The position numbers were made by a program, and so were the translations under genes. Positions 16,405 through 25,835 of a stretch of DNA of 64,000 nucleotides are shown piece by piece. The stretch covers positions 1,054,001 through 1,118,000 of the forward strand of contig OZ007031.1 of assembly GCA_963931605.1 (NCBI GenBank), given 5' to 3'. The stretch comes from CALUOB01 sp944322305. GTDB lineage: Bacteria > Actinomycetota > Coriobacteriia > Coriobacteriales > Coriobacteriaceae. Each line of letters starts with the position of its first letter. Position 1 is the stretch's first letter. The notes beneath the pieces are model-generated. The model was not told where the DNA came from. It worked only from the letters and a program-made list of their open reading frames with translations, and did not search any database.

Positions 16405-16431
16405 AAAGGTGCTCGTAAAGCGAGCACCTTT
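16405..16431. terminator. Bidirectional terminator between convergent low-GC genes
   Basis: AAAGGTGCTCG and CGAGCACCTTT form an 11-bp perfect stem with loop TAAAG. A/T flanks give U-rich tails in both directions, and it lies between the stops at 16377 (+) and 16448 (-). Confidence 0.85.
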
Positions 16432-16447
16432 ATCTGCGATATACCTT

Positions 16448-17149
16448 CTACAGGTTGTTAGTCCTTATGATTTCTTCGAGCCTGTCAGAATCTGGTAGGC
16501 CACTTGATTCATAGCTATATGTCTCACCGCTTCCATCGCCACGTCCTATTTGGATAATAAACTGATCGCTTGAAGGTTTTACGCCAATTGTAATGAGATA
16601 ATATGTTCCGTCTTCAGTTTTATAGCCAGTAGAGATGATTGGCATGGGCATATCGTTGTAATTCCCGACAAAGCATTCGGTTACGCCTAAATCATAGTAA
16701 TCAGCCCACTCCTCCAGGAGTGTGCATGCATACTCTGGACTTTGTTCGGCAAGCTCTGTAGTGTCGCCCACTCCGGCCGCCTGTGCTAATTCATCTGTCG
16801 TTAATATTACTCCATCATTGTCCGTCTTTTCTTTATGTATAATAGTCGGCCAGTCAGAGTCATCTTGTGATGAATCGATTGTGTCTAATGGGTTGTTTGA
16901 AATTGAAGTTTCTTGCTCTTGACTGGTAGCGGCCGTAGCTGAATCAGAGCCGTTTGTTCCGCCACCGCCTGACGAGACGCTCTGACCGTTGCAACCGCTG
17001 CACAGCGCAACCACGCTCGTCACCGCAGTAACAGTCACAGCGCTTGCCAAGACACTGCGGAGCTTGTGAAACTTGTGCACGGCGTTTCCAGCTGCACCAT
17101 GGTTGGGCTCGGTGTTGTTTTCATTCGACGGCATGTTCAACGTATCCAT
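16448..17149 (-). CDS. Putative secreted or lipid-anchored protein, low GC
   Basis: The product is 233 residues; its ATG follows GGGGAGGAG. Residues 28-51 are hydrophobic and end in LCSGCNG, a weak lipobox with a possible lipidated Cys. A Ser/Gly/Thr-rich linker (55-105) follows, then a C-terminal domain of about 115 residues with YACTLLEEWADYY and GTYYLITIGVKP that I cannot assign. The body of the gene is AT-rich while its first 150 bases, encoding the signal region, have GC closer to the host. That suggests a foreign body sequence or a recombinant gene. It converges on the other low-GC gene across a shared terminator. Confidence 0.7.
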   Translation of the reverse strand: MDTLNMPSNENNTEPNHGAAGNAVHKFHKLRSVLASAVTVTAVTSVVALCSGCNGQSVSSGGGGTNGSDSATAATSQEQETSISNNPLDTIDSSQDDSDWPTIIHKEKTDNDGVILTTDELAQAAGVGDTTELAEQSPEYACTLLEEWADYYDLGVTECFVGNYNDMPMPIISTGYKTEDGTYYLITIGVKPSSDQFIIQIGRGDGSGETYSYESSGLPDSDRLEEIIRTNNL

Positions 17150-17536
17150 TACCGCTCCTCCCCGAACTACAGAGCTTGGCCACCGACCGGCCTAGCAATA
17201 CTCGAAACCATAGTCGGTAATTACTATATCTTTTTTTCAGTTTGACCGTTAGCAAATTTCCGATCCGGTAACCGAACGGATGCGAAAGGCACTGCCAAAA
17301 CAAGGCGACGAGCGGGTTGAAACGAACCCGTCCCCATTTGCCCGTCCCCATCTGCCCTAAACAATACCTCGTTCGTCACGTTTTGGAAAACCCGTGGAAC
17401 CGGTCGCGGGCCAGCCGCCGGCAAAATGCTAACAGGGTATAACGGATTCGCACCTAGACATATCTATGCCTCCGCGCTCAAAATCCGCAGCGCGGCCACG
17501 CCTCAAACCCGAGGCGCGAGATGCGAAAGGAACATC
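17150..17536. other. Intergenic 387 bp before the M60 surface protein
   Basis: The AT-rich left part should carry the promoter of the minus-strand gene at 17149. One dispersed repeat copy lies at 17313-17336. TATAAC at 17438-17443 is a possible -10 for the M60 gene. No gene seen. Confidence 0.5.
17313..17336 (+). repeat. Dispersed 24-bp repeat, copy 6
   Basis: GGGTTGAAACGAACCCGTC plus CCCA, followed by a partial echo (CCCGTCCCCATCTG). It marks the right side of the low-GC island, in direct orientation with copy 5. Confidence 0.88.
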
Positions 17537-20500
17537 ATGCCCCACAACAGAATCGCCCCCGTGGTGCTCGGCGCGTTTCTCGCCGTAAGCTTGACGCCTG
17601 CCGGCGCAAACGCCACCGAGGGACACCCCACGGACGCGGCAGACGCCACGGCGGCCCACAGCGCCAACAGCAACGCCGATACGCCGGAGACTGCCGAGAA
17701 GAACGAGGCATCCAGCAGCGATAAGAGCGCTGCCGCCAGCACGGAAAACGCCGGCGACGACGCGACCCCAAACACCAGCGCCAACCAGGCAGAAGGCTCC
17801 GAGAAAGACGCCGCCGCTCCCCAAGCCGCGGACGACAACGACAGCAACGCCAACACCACCGTCGAGAACAGCGCCGCCGCAGACAACGCCGCCGACGCCA
17901 CCGCGGACAGCGACGCCACCCCGGAGGCCGCCGAGGACGCCGCCGCAACCATCGTCCGCGGCAGCGAGCGCCTGCCGTTCGACAGCCTCTCCAGCGCCGT
18001 GATCGCCGCCCAGAGCGGGGACGTCATCGAGCTTGCCCGCGACCAGGTGCTCAACGAGCAGATCGTCATCACCAGCGGCCTCACCATCACCCTGCGCGCC
18101 ACGGCCGAGGTGACGGTGACCCGCAGCGACTCCTTCCCCACCTCGGGCGGCAAGACCGTGGGCATGTTCCTTGTCAACAACGGGGCCTCGCTCACGCTGG
18201 AGGGCACCGGCGAGGCGGGCGCGCTCACCTTGGACGGCGAGGACAAGGACTCCAACGACGCCATCATCACCCTGCAGGGCGCCTCAACGCTCACCATGGG
18301 CAAGGGCTCCGCGATCGTGCACGCCCACTGCTCCTGGAAGCCCTGGGGCGCCGTTTACGTGCGCTCCGGCACCTTCGTCCTCGACGGCGGCGAGATCCGC
18401 GACAGCTTTGCCATGCGCAACGCCGCGGTCGCGGTCGAGGCCGGCAGCTCGTTTGAGATGCGCAATGGCACCATCACGGGCAGCCGCGCAAGCTACTCCC
18501 AGACCATGGTGTGGACCAAGGGCTCGGTGCGCATGACGGGCGGCACCATCGCGGGCAACCGCTCCAACGTGTCGAGCGACGGCGTGGTGCAGGTGCTCTC
18601 GGGCGGCTCCTTCACGTTCGCGGGCGGCACCATCGGCGACAACAAGCCCAACAACACCTTCGGCATGCGCGTGGACGCAGGCGGCACGCTCACGCTGGGC
18701 GCAGGCGCTCGCTTTGAGGGCACCGACCGCATCGAGCTCGCCCAGGGGGCAACGCTCAGCTTCACGGGCGCCCCGGCTGCCCACAGCACCGACAATCCCA
18801 TCGAGGTCGTGCTCGCGGGCACGTGGGACAACGGCGCCCCGCTCGCCACAACGCCTTCCGCCCAGGTGGCGCGCGAGGTTCTCGCCCGCCTGTCGGTGAA
18901 GCGCGGCGGCACGCCCGAGCAGACGGCGTCGGTGGGCATCGACCCCGCAAACAGCAGCCGCATCGCCCTCGCATCGTCCGAGGTGGCGGCGATCTTCGAC
19001 GTGCTGGACAACCCCTTCACCAACGGCCTCGCCCTCGCGCTGCGAGAAGAGCTCACCGCGCCGGACGCCTTCGAGAACATACGCAACGCGGTGGAGAGCC
19101 ACTTCGCCGGCCTTGACACGCCCGAGAAGAGCGTGCGCTTGCAGCAGATCGAGCGCCTCGAGCGCTACGCCGCCTACCTGGACGAGCACGGCGACGCGCT
19201 TAGCTCCTCGGTGATCGAGCTCTCCCAGCTGGGCAACCCCGGCACCGAGGCGCAGCGCACCCAGCAGGGCTACCAGTTCGACAACCTCGACGGCACGGGG
19301 CTCTACCTCAAGCCGGGCCAGGTAAACGAGATCGTCGTCCACGTTGAGGCCGACGACCCCTCCAAGCTCTCCGTGGCCTGGCGCCAGGCGGGCGTCACCG
19401 ACACCAACCACTACACCTCGCTCAACTTAGAGCAGCGCGGCAAGCTCGGGCACGGGGAGAACCGCATCACCGTCGACCTCACCGGCAAGACGCACGGCTC
19501 GATGCTCTTCCTGCGCAACGACTCGACCTCCAACAGCGCCCGCGTGCGCGTGGAAGCGTACGACGCGCCCTACGTGGCGACCGAGGCCGCCGGCGACGAG
19601 GGCGCAACCGAGTCCACCGCAGGCACCGGCACCACGGCTGCGGCCAACCCCGCGCTGGGCACAAGCCTGGGCGAGCACCCCTTCTACGAGCACGACCCCG
19701 CGCACCCCGAGCGCTTCTGGACCTTCGTGCAGGACATCAAGGCGCACGCCGACCGCGCGAAGGCCGGCGAGGTTGCCGACATGACCCTGCTGCAGATGGG
19801 CGACGACGGGCACGCGCAGTTCTCCATCACCGCAACCGCGCTCGCGCATGCCTATGCCGGCATCACCAGCCAAGAGGAGGCCATTGCCTATATCGAGCGC
19901 TCGAACAAGGCCATCCAGGACCGCCTGGAGTTCTTCTGGGCGTTCGACGGCTACAACGCGGCCGAGAGCGGCCCCAACGCCATCTCCGCCGCGCGCGTGC
20001 ACACCGCGTTCACGCGCACCGTCACCAACCCCTCGACCCTGTACGCCTTCGTGCGCTACTTCCACATGCCGGAGAGCGAGGCTGCACCGTTCCTGTCGGG
20101 CGCGGACATGTACAGCTGGGGCATGTCGCACGAGTACGGCCACATGCTCGACAACACCGTCATCTCCGTCGCCGAGGAAACGAACAACCTCTACTCCCTG
20201 GCCGGCTCGCGCCAGGGCGGCATCGAGGCGTCAAAGGCCGCCGGCATCGCCTTCGACCCGAGGAAGTACTACCACGGCAACGCCATGAGGGCCACCGAGC
20301 GCCGCGACGACGAGCTGGCGCAGATGGCGGCCGACCCCGCCTACGTGCCCGACTGGATGAACGGCGACGACTGGGGCACCTACATCTGGACCCATGTGGT
20401 TACCTGGTGGAACGTCCTGCACTTCTTTGACGACTGGGACTACGGCACCTACGACTTCAGCGCGAGCCCCTACACAAAAGAGACTGCCGCGGACGTTGAG

Positions 20501-22657
20501 AAGTACGGCGCGTACGGCGCTACGGTGCGCATCCTGCGCAGCAACAGCGAGGCCGTGCAGACCATCAAGGACCTGGCGTCAAACGCCACGTCGGGCGAGA
20601 AGTACAACCGCATGGCCGTGGCCTTCACCATGGCCACGGGCTACAACGTTGCCGAGCACCTCTACGAGCTGGGCGAGCGCGACCTGGCACCCCAGGTGCT
20701 GGAGTGGTGTGCCCAGTACCCTTCGATGCCGCGCGCGGTGCGCTACTTCTCGCTCAACACCGACGCCGCGATCATCAACGGAGCCAAAACGTACGCCGAG
20801 CTTGAGGGGTCAGCCGACGCGGTGGCGCCGACCGTTACCGTGCAGCAGGGCGAGAACGGGCGCGTGCAGGTGAAGGCCGCCATGGCAACGTCAGCGCTTG
20901 AGCAGGGCACGACCGTCTATGAGCTGTACCGCAACGGCACGCTCATCGGCTTCTCGCGCGACGGCTCGTTTGAGGTTGCCGCGGATGCCGGGGCAAGCGG
21001 CACCGACGCAGCCGCGACAGACGGCGAGGGCGCTGGCGACGCGGTCGGCGGCACCTTTGACCCCGAGGCCTACACCGTGGTTGCCTACGACGTGCGCGTG
21101 AACCCCAGCCGCGCCGCCAACGTGAACGGCCCCGTCCTCGACAGCGAGCAGCCCGGCGGCGACAACGGCGAGGGCGAAGGCGAGGACGGCCTGCCCGGCG
21201 GCGAAGGGGGTCTGCCCGGGGATGGCGAGAACGGCGGTGCGGATGCCCCCGACACCCCTGATATGCCCGACAACGATCTGCCCGACAACGAGGAAGGCGA
21301 AGAGCAGCCCGGCGAGGGCGAGGGTCAGCCGGGTGACGGCGAGGACAACGATCCCGGCAACGATCAGCCCGGCAACGGTGAAGACAACGAGACCCCTGGA
21401 GGCGACAGCAACGGGGATCAGCCTGGCGGCGAAGAAAACGGCGGTACGGATGCCCCCGACACCCCCGACGCGCCCGACAACGAGCTGCCCGGCAACGGAG
21501 AAGGCGAGAATCCCGGTGGCGAGCAGCCGGGCAACGGCGAGAACGGTGGCAACGGCAACCAGCCGGATGGCGGAGAGGACAGCCTCCCTGGCGAAGATGA
21601 AGGCAACCAGCCCGACAACGGCGCCGGCGAAGAGCAGCCGGGTGACGGCGAAGAAAACGAGTCCCCTGGCGGCGACAGCAACGGAGATCAGCCGGGTGGC
21701 GACGAGAACAACGGCACCGACACCGAGCAGCCGGGTGACGGCGATGACAGCCAGCCCGACGACGAGAACGGACCGCCCAGCGATGAGGAGAACGGCGGGT
21801 CAGGCGCTCCCGACACGCCGGGCGACGGCCTGCCCGGCGAGGACGAGGTGATTCTCCCCGACGATGAGGAAGAGGAGTCTCCCGAGGGAGACGCCGACGA
21901 CAACACCCCGGACAACGGCGAGCAGCCCGACGGGGACAACGGCACCGATACCGAGCAGCCGGGCGACGAGGGTGAAAACCAGCCAGACGGTGAGAACGGC
22001 CTGCCTGGCGACGGTGAAAACAATGAGCCGGAAGCTCCCGACACGCCCGAGGAGGAACAGCCCGGCGACGAAGGCGAGGTGACCCTGCCCGACAACAGCG
22101 AGGAAGAGGGGTCCCCTGGCGGCGACACTGATGAAGAGCGGCCCGGCGAGGGCGAGGACAACCTGCCCGGCACCGACGGCGATGAAGGCACCGATGACCC
22201 GGAGGGCGACAACAACGCCGGCACCGGTGACCCCGAGGGCGACAGCGCCCCGGACGGCGGGGAGCAGCCCGAGGAGAACGGCTCCGGCGCCGCCGGCGCG
22301 CCCGAGGAGGAAGAGGACGCCGGCGACAGCGAGCAGCCCGACGCTGACAACCCCGCAGCGGACGATGACCTCACCGGTGGAAACAACAACGCCGGCAACG
22401 ACAACGGCAACAACCCAACCGAGGAGGACCCGAGCCAACCTGGCAGCAACCCCCAGCCGAGCAACCCCTCCGGCATTGCCGACGCAGGCGACAACACTGC
22501 GAACCAGGCGCCGGGTGACGCCTCGTCGGCCGCCAACGCCGGCGAGCAGCTCCCGCAAACGGGCGACACGGCGCTCCTGCCTGCTGGCATAGCCGCCGTT
22601 GGCTCCGCCATAGCCTTCATCGGCGCCGCCATCGCCCGCCGCTTCCGGAAATCGTAA
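17537..22657 (+). CDS. LPxTG-anchored M60-family (mucin-type) zinc metallopeptidase
   Basis: The product is 1706 residues from ATG 17537 (AAAGGA upstream). Residues 1-28 are a signal peptide ending near ANA. Residues 30-140 are Ala/Asp/Asn-rich linker. About 145-400 is a right-handed beta-helix-like region. The M60 catalytic motif HEYGH is at 865-869, with the third zinc ligand probably E881 in EETNNL. About 1190-1660 is a long acidic Gly/Pro/Glu/Asp/Asn repeat stalk. LPQTG is at 1672-1676, followed by a hydrophobic span and RRFRKS. M60 proteases of host-associated bacteria cleave O-glycosylated mucins, so the likely role is mucus attack at the cell surface. Anchoring needs a class A-type housekeeping sortase, which is not in this window. 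Confidence 0.92.
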   Translation: MPHNRIAPVVLGAFLAVSLTPAGANATEGHPTDAADATAAHSANSNADTPETAEKNEASSSDKSAAASTENAGDDATPNTSANQAEGSEKDAAAPQAADDNDSNANTTVENSAAADNAADATADSDATPEAAEDAAATIVRGSERLPFDSLSSAVIAAQSGDVIELARDQVLNEQIVITSGLTITLRATAEVTVTRSDSFPTSGGKTVGMFLVNNGASLTLEGTGEAGALTLDGEDKDSNDAIITLQGASTLTMGKGSAIVHAHCSWKPWGAVYVRSGTFVLDGGEIRDSFAMRNAAVAVEAGSSFEMRNGTITGSRASYSQTMVWTKGSVRMTGGTIAGNRSNVSSDGVVQVLSGGSFTFAGGTIGDNKPNNTFGMRVDAGGTLTLGAGARFEGTDRIELAQGATLSFTGAPAAHSTDNPIEVVLAGTWDNGAPLATTPSAQVAREVLARLSVKRGGTPEQTASVGIDPANSSRIALASSEVAAIFDVLDNPFTNGLALALREELTAPDAFENIRNAVESHFAGLDTPEKSVRLQQIERLERYAAYLDEHGDALSSSVIELSQLGNPGTEAQRTQQGYQFDNLDGTGLYLKPGQVNEIVVHVEADDPSKLSVAWRQAGVTDTNHYTSLNLEQRGKLGHGENRITVDLTGKTHGSMLFLRNDSTSNSARVRVEAYDAPYVATEAAGDEGATESTAGTGTTAAANPALGTSLGEHPFYEHDPAHPERFWTFVQDIKAHADRAKAGEVADMTLLQMGDDGHAQFSITATALAHAYAGITSQEEAIAYIERSNKAIQDRLEFFWAFDGYNAAESGPNAISAARVHTAFTRTVTNPSTLYAFVRYFHMPESEAAPFLSGADMYSWGMSHEYGHMLDNTVISVAEETNNLYSLAGSRQGGIEASKAAGIAFDPRKYYHGNAMRATERRDDELAQMAADPAYVPDWMNGDDWGTYIWTHVVTWWNVLHFFDDWDYGTYDFSASPYTKETAADVEKYGAYGATVRILRSNSEAVQTIKDLASNATSGEKYNRMAVAFTMATGYNVAEHLYELGERDLAPQVLEWCAQYPSMPRAVRYFSLNTDAAIINGAKTYAELEGSADAVAPTVTVQQGENGRVQVKAAMATSALEQGTTVYELYRNGTLIGFSRDGSFEVAADAGASGTDAAATDGEGAGDAVGGTFDPEAYTVVAYDVRVNPSRAANVNGPVLDSEQPGGDNGEGEGEDGLPGGEGGLPGDGENGGADAPDTPDMPDNDLPDNEEGEEQPGEGEGQPGDGEDNDPGNDQPGNGEDNETPGGDSNGDQPGGEENGGTDAPDTPDAPDNELPGNGEGENPGGEQPGNGENGGNGNQPDGGEDSLPGEDEGNQPDNGAGEEQPGDGEENESPGGDSNGDQPGGDENNGTDTEQPGDGDDSQPDDENGPPSDEENGGSGAPDTPGDGLPGEDEVILPDDEEEESPEGDADDNTPDNGEQPDGDNGTDTEQPGDEGENQPDGENGLPGDGENNEPEAPDTPEEEQPGDEGEVTLPDNSEEEGSPGGDTDEERPGEGEDNLPGTDGDEGTDDPEGDNNAGTGDPEGDSAPDGGEQPEENGSGAAGAPEEEEDAGDSEQPDADNPAADDDLTGGNNNAGNDNGNNPTEEDPSQPGSNPQPSNPSGIADAGDNTANQAPGDASSAANAGEQLPQTGDTALLPAGIAAVGSAIAFIGAAIARRFRKS

Positions 22658-22708
22658 GGGCACCCGCCAGTCGATCCTGGCCAGCAAGCCAACCAGGGTA
22701 AGCAAACC

Positions 22709-22742
22709 AAGGCCCGTTGTCCCAACTCGGACGGCGGGCCTT
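22709..22742 (+). terminator. Terminator after the M60 gene
   Basis: AAGGCCCG and CGGGCCTT form an 8-bp stem, followed by GTTGCTGTTCTT. It also lies downstream of the convergent LysR gene, whose stop is at 22840. Confidence 0.7.
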
Positions 22743-22839
22743 GTTGCTGTTCTTATCCGCCGACCAAGTATGAGCAGGTGTTCGCAGCATCCCGCCCCTC
22801 CACCCACAGCAAGACACTGCGCACACGCCCCATAAAAAG

Positions 22840-23691
22840 TCAGCGGCTCGTCGCCCACTCAAAAAGCTGCGAGGCAAGCCCTGCCGCATTCGCGCGCGCA
22901 ATCAGGTAGAACGTGACCTGCGCCTCTTCGTCCGCCACCGGCACCACGGCGCGGCCGGGAAGCTGGCTGTTCTCCATATAGGGCGCGTCCGTCATGAAGG
23001 TGCAGTGCGGTGTTGTGCGCACGAGCTGGGAAAACACCATGCGATCATCTTGGTCTATGAAGGTTGCACGCGGAATCGCACGCTCTACAAGATCGCGCCA
23101 GAAGCCAATGCCTGTAAGGATGAGAAACGAGTTGCCCTCAAGCTCGGCAAGCCGCACAGAACGCCGCGAGGCGAGTGGATGGTTGGGCGGCAAGGTAACC
23201 GAAAGCCGCTCCCGCATGAGCTCACGGCTACGCAGAAGCGGGTTTGACGGTGCCGCGCGAACAATCCCCAGGTCAAAGCTACCGTCGAGCACCCCATGCA
23301 CCACGGCCTCATCTTCAACCGTCTCCGAGACGAGCGTCTCGCGCGGGAACGCCTCTGTCATGAGGCCCGTGAGACGCCAGAGCGGCGCCGGAGCGACCGT
23401 CCCCACGCGCAGCGCCCGCGCGCGCCGTGCCGCCGTAGCCACCGCGTCGCGCAGCAGGCGCTCGTCCCGCAGCATCTGCCGCGCCCACTCCAGCGCCGCC
23501 CGTCCCGTCTCGTTGAGCTCTAAGCGGCGGCCTGTTCGCGTGAACAGCTCTGCGCCAAGCTCCTCCTCAAGACGCCTCACCGACCTGCTGAGCGCAGGCT
23601 GCGACAAGTGCAACTCACGCGCCGCCGCCGAAACGGTTCCCGCACGCGCAACGGCATCAAGCTGCCGCATCTGCTCAAGCTCCACATCCAT
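22840..23691 (-). CDS. LysR-family transcriptional regulator
   Basis: The product is 283 residues. The N-terminal HTH is clear (AVARAGTVSAAARELHLSQP, then ALSRSVRRLEEELGAELFTR). Residues 90-283 are the periplasmic-binding-protein-like effector domain. It is divergent from the two aldo/keto reductase genes, with a perfect dyad at 23719-23739 between them, so it very probably controls that operon and itself. The effector cannot be read from sequence. Length and architecture are normal. Confidence 0.92.
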   Translation of the reverse strand: MDVELEQMRQLDAVARAGTVSAAARELHLSQPALSRSVRRLEEELGAELFTRTGRRLELNETGRAALEWARQMLRDERLLRDAVATAARRARALRVGTVAPAPLWRLTGLMTEAFPRETLVSETVEDEAVVHGVLDGSFDLGIVRAAPSNPLLRSRELMRERLSVTLPPNHPLASRRSVRLAELEGNSFLILTGIGFWRDLVERAIPRATFIDQDDRMVFSQLVRTTPHCTFMTDAPYMENSQLPGRAVVPVADEEAQVTFYLIARANAAGLASQLFEWATSR

Positions 23692-23718
23692 CCCCCCGTT
23701 GTCTGCCGCATTTCACAT

Positions 23719-23739
23719 CTTATGCATTAGGTGCATAAG
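23719..23739. promoter_or_regulatory. LysR-type operator dyad
   Basis: CTTATGCA and TGCATAAG flank TTAGG, giving a perfect 8-bp dyad with the T-N11-A form of LysR boxes. It sits 28 bases before the LysR start and about 85 bases before the first reductase gene. A second ATGCAT-like element (ACTATGCATAGT) lies at 23783-23794. Confidence 0.7.
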
Positions 23740-23822
23740 AATTTCTCTAATAGGCATTTTACATCAGGTATTTTGCTGCCAATACTATGCATAGTGATAC
23801 TACCAAACAAAAGGAGGACACC

Positions 23823-24680
23823 ATGCAGTCGCTCATCCTTGCCAACGGGCAGCCCATCCCCCAGCTCGGCTATGGCGTGTACACCATGACCTCGGCCGAG
23901 GTGGAGGAGCACCTGCCCCAGGCCATCGCCGCAGGCTACACCCACATCGACACCGCCAACGCCTACTTCAACGAGGTCGCTGTGGGCCGCGCCGTCAAAG
24001 CGTCCGGCGCACGCCGCGAGAACCTCTTCATCACCACCAAGCTCTTCCCTCAGAGCTACCCCTACGAGCAGTGCGGCCCCGACATCGACGCATCGCTCGA
24101 GCGCCTGAGCATGGACTACGTTGACCTCATGCTCTTCCACCAACCCTACGGCGACTACGTGGAGGGTTGGCGCGCCATGGAAGAAGCCGTGGACGCCGGC
24201 AAGGTGCGCGCCATCGGCCTTTCCAACTTCCCCGTGCACAAAGTCGAGCAGATCCTCGAGGTTGCGCGCATCAAACCCGCTGTTATCCAGGTGGAGATCA
24301 ACCCCTACTGGAATCAGCACGCCCTCAAGGTCGCTCTGGCCGAACGCGGGCTCGCCAACGTTGTCTTTGAAGGCTGGTACCCGCTCGGTCACGGCGACGA
24401 GGCCCTGCTCGCAGAACCCGTGTTCCGCGAGCTTGCCGAGAAGTACGGCAAGACCCCGGCACAGGTAGTGCTTCGCTGGCACATGCAAGAGGGCAACGTG
24501 GTCTTCCCCACTTCGCGCAACCCTGAGCACATTGCCCAGAACATCGACATCTTCGACTTCGAGCTCACCGACGAAGAGATGGCGCGCATCAACGCCCTGC
24601 CGCAACACTGCTATTACACCGTTCCCGAGGAGGCGCCTGCCTTCGTGTTGGCGCGCAACGACTACAGCAAGCAGGCGTAA
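23823..24680 (+). CDS. Aldo/keto reductase, first of a tandem pair
   Basis: The product is 285 residues; the ATG follows AAAAGGAGG. The AKR catalytic tetrad is readable: Asp and Tyr in YTHIDTANAYFNE, Lys in LFITTKLFP, His in LMLFHQPYGDY. NADPH-binding residues lie in the FPTSRNPEHIAQN segment. It belongs to the AKR5-like (2,5-diketo-gluconate reductase type) bacterial group and reduces small aldehydes or ketones; the substrate is unknown. The next gene follows after 30 bases, so they form one operon under the divergent LysR. Confidence 0.92.
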   Translation: MQSLILANGQPIPQLGYGVYTMTSAEVEEHLPQAIAAGYTHIDTANAYFNEVAVGRAVKASGARRENLFITTKLFPQSYPYEQCGPDIDASLERLSMDYVDLMLFHQPYGDYVEGWRAMEEAVDAGKVRAIGLSNFPVHKVEQILEVARIKPAVIQVEINPYWNQHALKVALAERGLANVVFEGWYPLGHGDEALLAEPVFRELAEKYGKTPAQVVLRWHMQEGNVVFPTSRNPEHIAQNIDIFDFELTDEEMARINALPQHCYYTVPEEAPAFVLARNDYSKQA

Positions 24681-24710
24681 GGACGCCGCGGCACGTTTTA
24701 GGAGGAGCGC

Positions 24711-25589
24711 ATGGAATACAAGGTTCTCAACAACGGCGTGAAGATGCCCGTGCTCGGCTTCGGCGTGTACCAGATGCCGCCCGAGGACACCGAGCGCTGC
24801 GTGGCCGAGGCGCTTGCGGCGGGTTACCGCCTCATCGACACCGCGCAGGCCTACGGCAACGAGGAGGGCGTGGGCGCTGCCATCGCAAAGAGCGGAGTGC
24901 CCCGCGACGAGGTCTTCGTCACCTCGAAGATCTGGGTCTCCAACATGAACTACGAGCGCGCCGCCGCCTCGATCGACGAGAGCCTGCGCGCGCTTGGCAC
25001 CGGCCACATCGACCTCATGCTGCTCCACCAGGCCATGGGCGACTACCCCAGCGCGTACCGCGCGATGGAGGACGCCTACCGCGCCGGCAAGCTCCGCGCC
25101 ATCGGCGTGTCGAACTTCTACCCGGAGCGCCTGGTAGACGTGTGTGCGCTCGCCGAGGTACCGCCTGCGGTCAACCAGATCGAGACGCACCCCTTCCGCC
25201 AGCAGCGCGCCGCGCACGAAACCATGGCCGAGCTTGGCGTGGCGCACGAAGCCTGGGCACCCTTCGCCGAGGGCCAAAACGGCATCTTCCACAACGAGGT
25301 GCTCGCCGGCATCGCCGAAAAGCACGGCAAGACCCCGGCGCAGGTCGTCCTGCGCGCGCTTATCCAAAGCGACGTCGTCGTGATCCCCAAGACGGTGCAT
25401 CGCGCGCGCATGGAGGAGAACATCGACGTCTTCGACTTCGAGCTCGACGCCGACGACCTCGCCGCCTTCGCCACGCTCGACGACCCGACCCTCCCGCGCA
25501 TCTTCGACCACTTCGACGTCGGCACCGCTCGCTGGATGCTCGAGGAGCTCGTGCGCAAGCAGCAGCTCGGCGGGGAGGCGCTGTACTAG
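24711..25589 (+). CDS. Aldo/keto reductase, second of a tandem pair
   Basis: The product is 292 residues; the ATG follows TAGGAGGAG. It has the same AKR layout as its neighbour: YRLIDTAQAYGNEEGVG with the Asp and Tyr, VFVTSKIW with the Lys, LMLLHQAMGDY with the His, and the cofactor loop VIPKTVHRARMEEN. The two are clearly paralogous and probably arose by tandem duplication. They may act on related substrates or differ in cofactor (IPKT here against FPTS in the first). The operon has no obvious terminator until the structured region at 25765-25835. Confidence 0.92.
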   Translation: MEYKVLNNGVKMPVLGFGVYQMPPEDTERCVAEALAAGYRLIDTAQAYGNEEGVGAAIAKSGVPRDEVFVTSKIWVSNMNYERAAASIDESLRALGTGHIDLMLLHQAMGDYPSAYRAMEDAYRAGKLRAIGVSNFYPERLVDVCALAEVPPAVNQIETHPFRQQRAAHETMAELGVAHEAWAPFAEGQNGIFHNEVLAGIAEKHGKTPAQVVLRALIQSDVVVIPKTVHRARMEENIDVFDFELDADDLAAFATLDDPTLPRIFDHFDVGTARWMLEELVRKQQLGGEALY

Positions 25590-25764
25590 CCAACAGAGCC
25601 CCTGCGCCCAGCGCGTCAAACTGCCGGAAGCTCTCTTGAACAAATCGCTCCGTGCTAGCTGTCAGCTTCAAGGTACCGCAACAGGCGCAAATGGCTTCTC
25701 AACCCGCATCATGCGTTTGACCCCGCATACCCAATGTGATGGAAAGCTGGCAACGCACAAAGCG

Positions 25765-25835
25765 CCCGTCGCCGGACGGGAAAACGCCAGTGCTCCTGCC
25801 GTAGGTCTTCGTGGCAGGGGCCCTGGCGTTTTTTT
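25765..25835 (+). terminator. Two hairpins and a T-run just before a membrane-protein gene
   Basis: CCCGTC-GCCG-GACGGG (25765-25780) is a perfect small hairpin. AACGCCAG (25783-25790) pairs with CTGGCGTT (25823-25830), enclosing CCTGCC/GGCAGG, and T7 follows. The T-run ends 17 bases before the next start codon, so it could be a plain terminator for the reductase operon or the expression platform of a regulated leader. Confidence 0.75.

Noticed and set aside
23727..25643. Long minus-strand frame over the two aldo/keto reductase genes
   Set aside because: Shadow frame of His/Gly-rich composition; both reductases on the plus strand have full catalytic motifs and ribosome sites.
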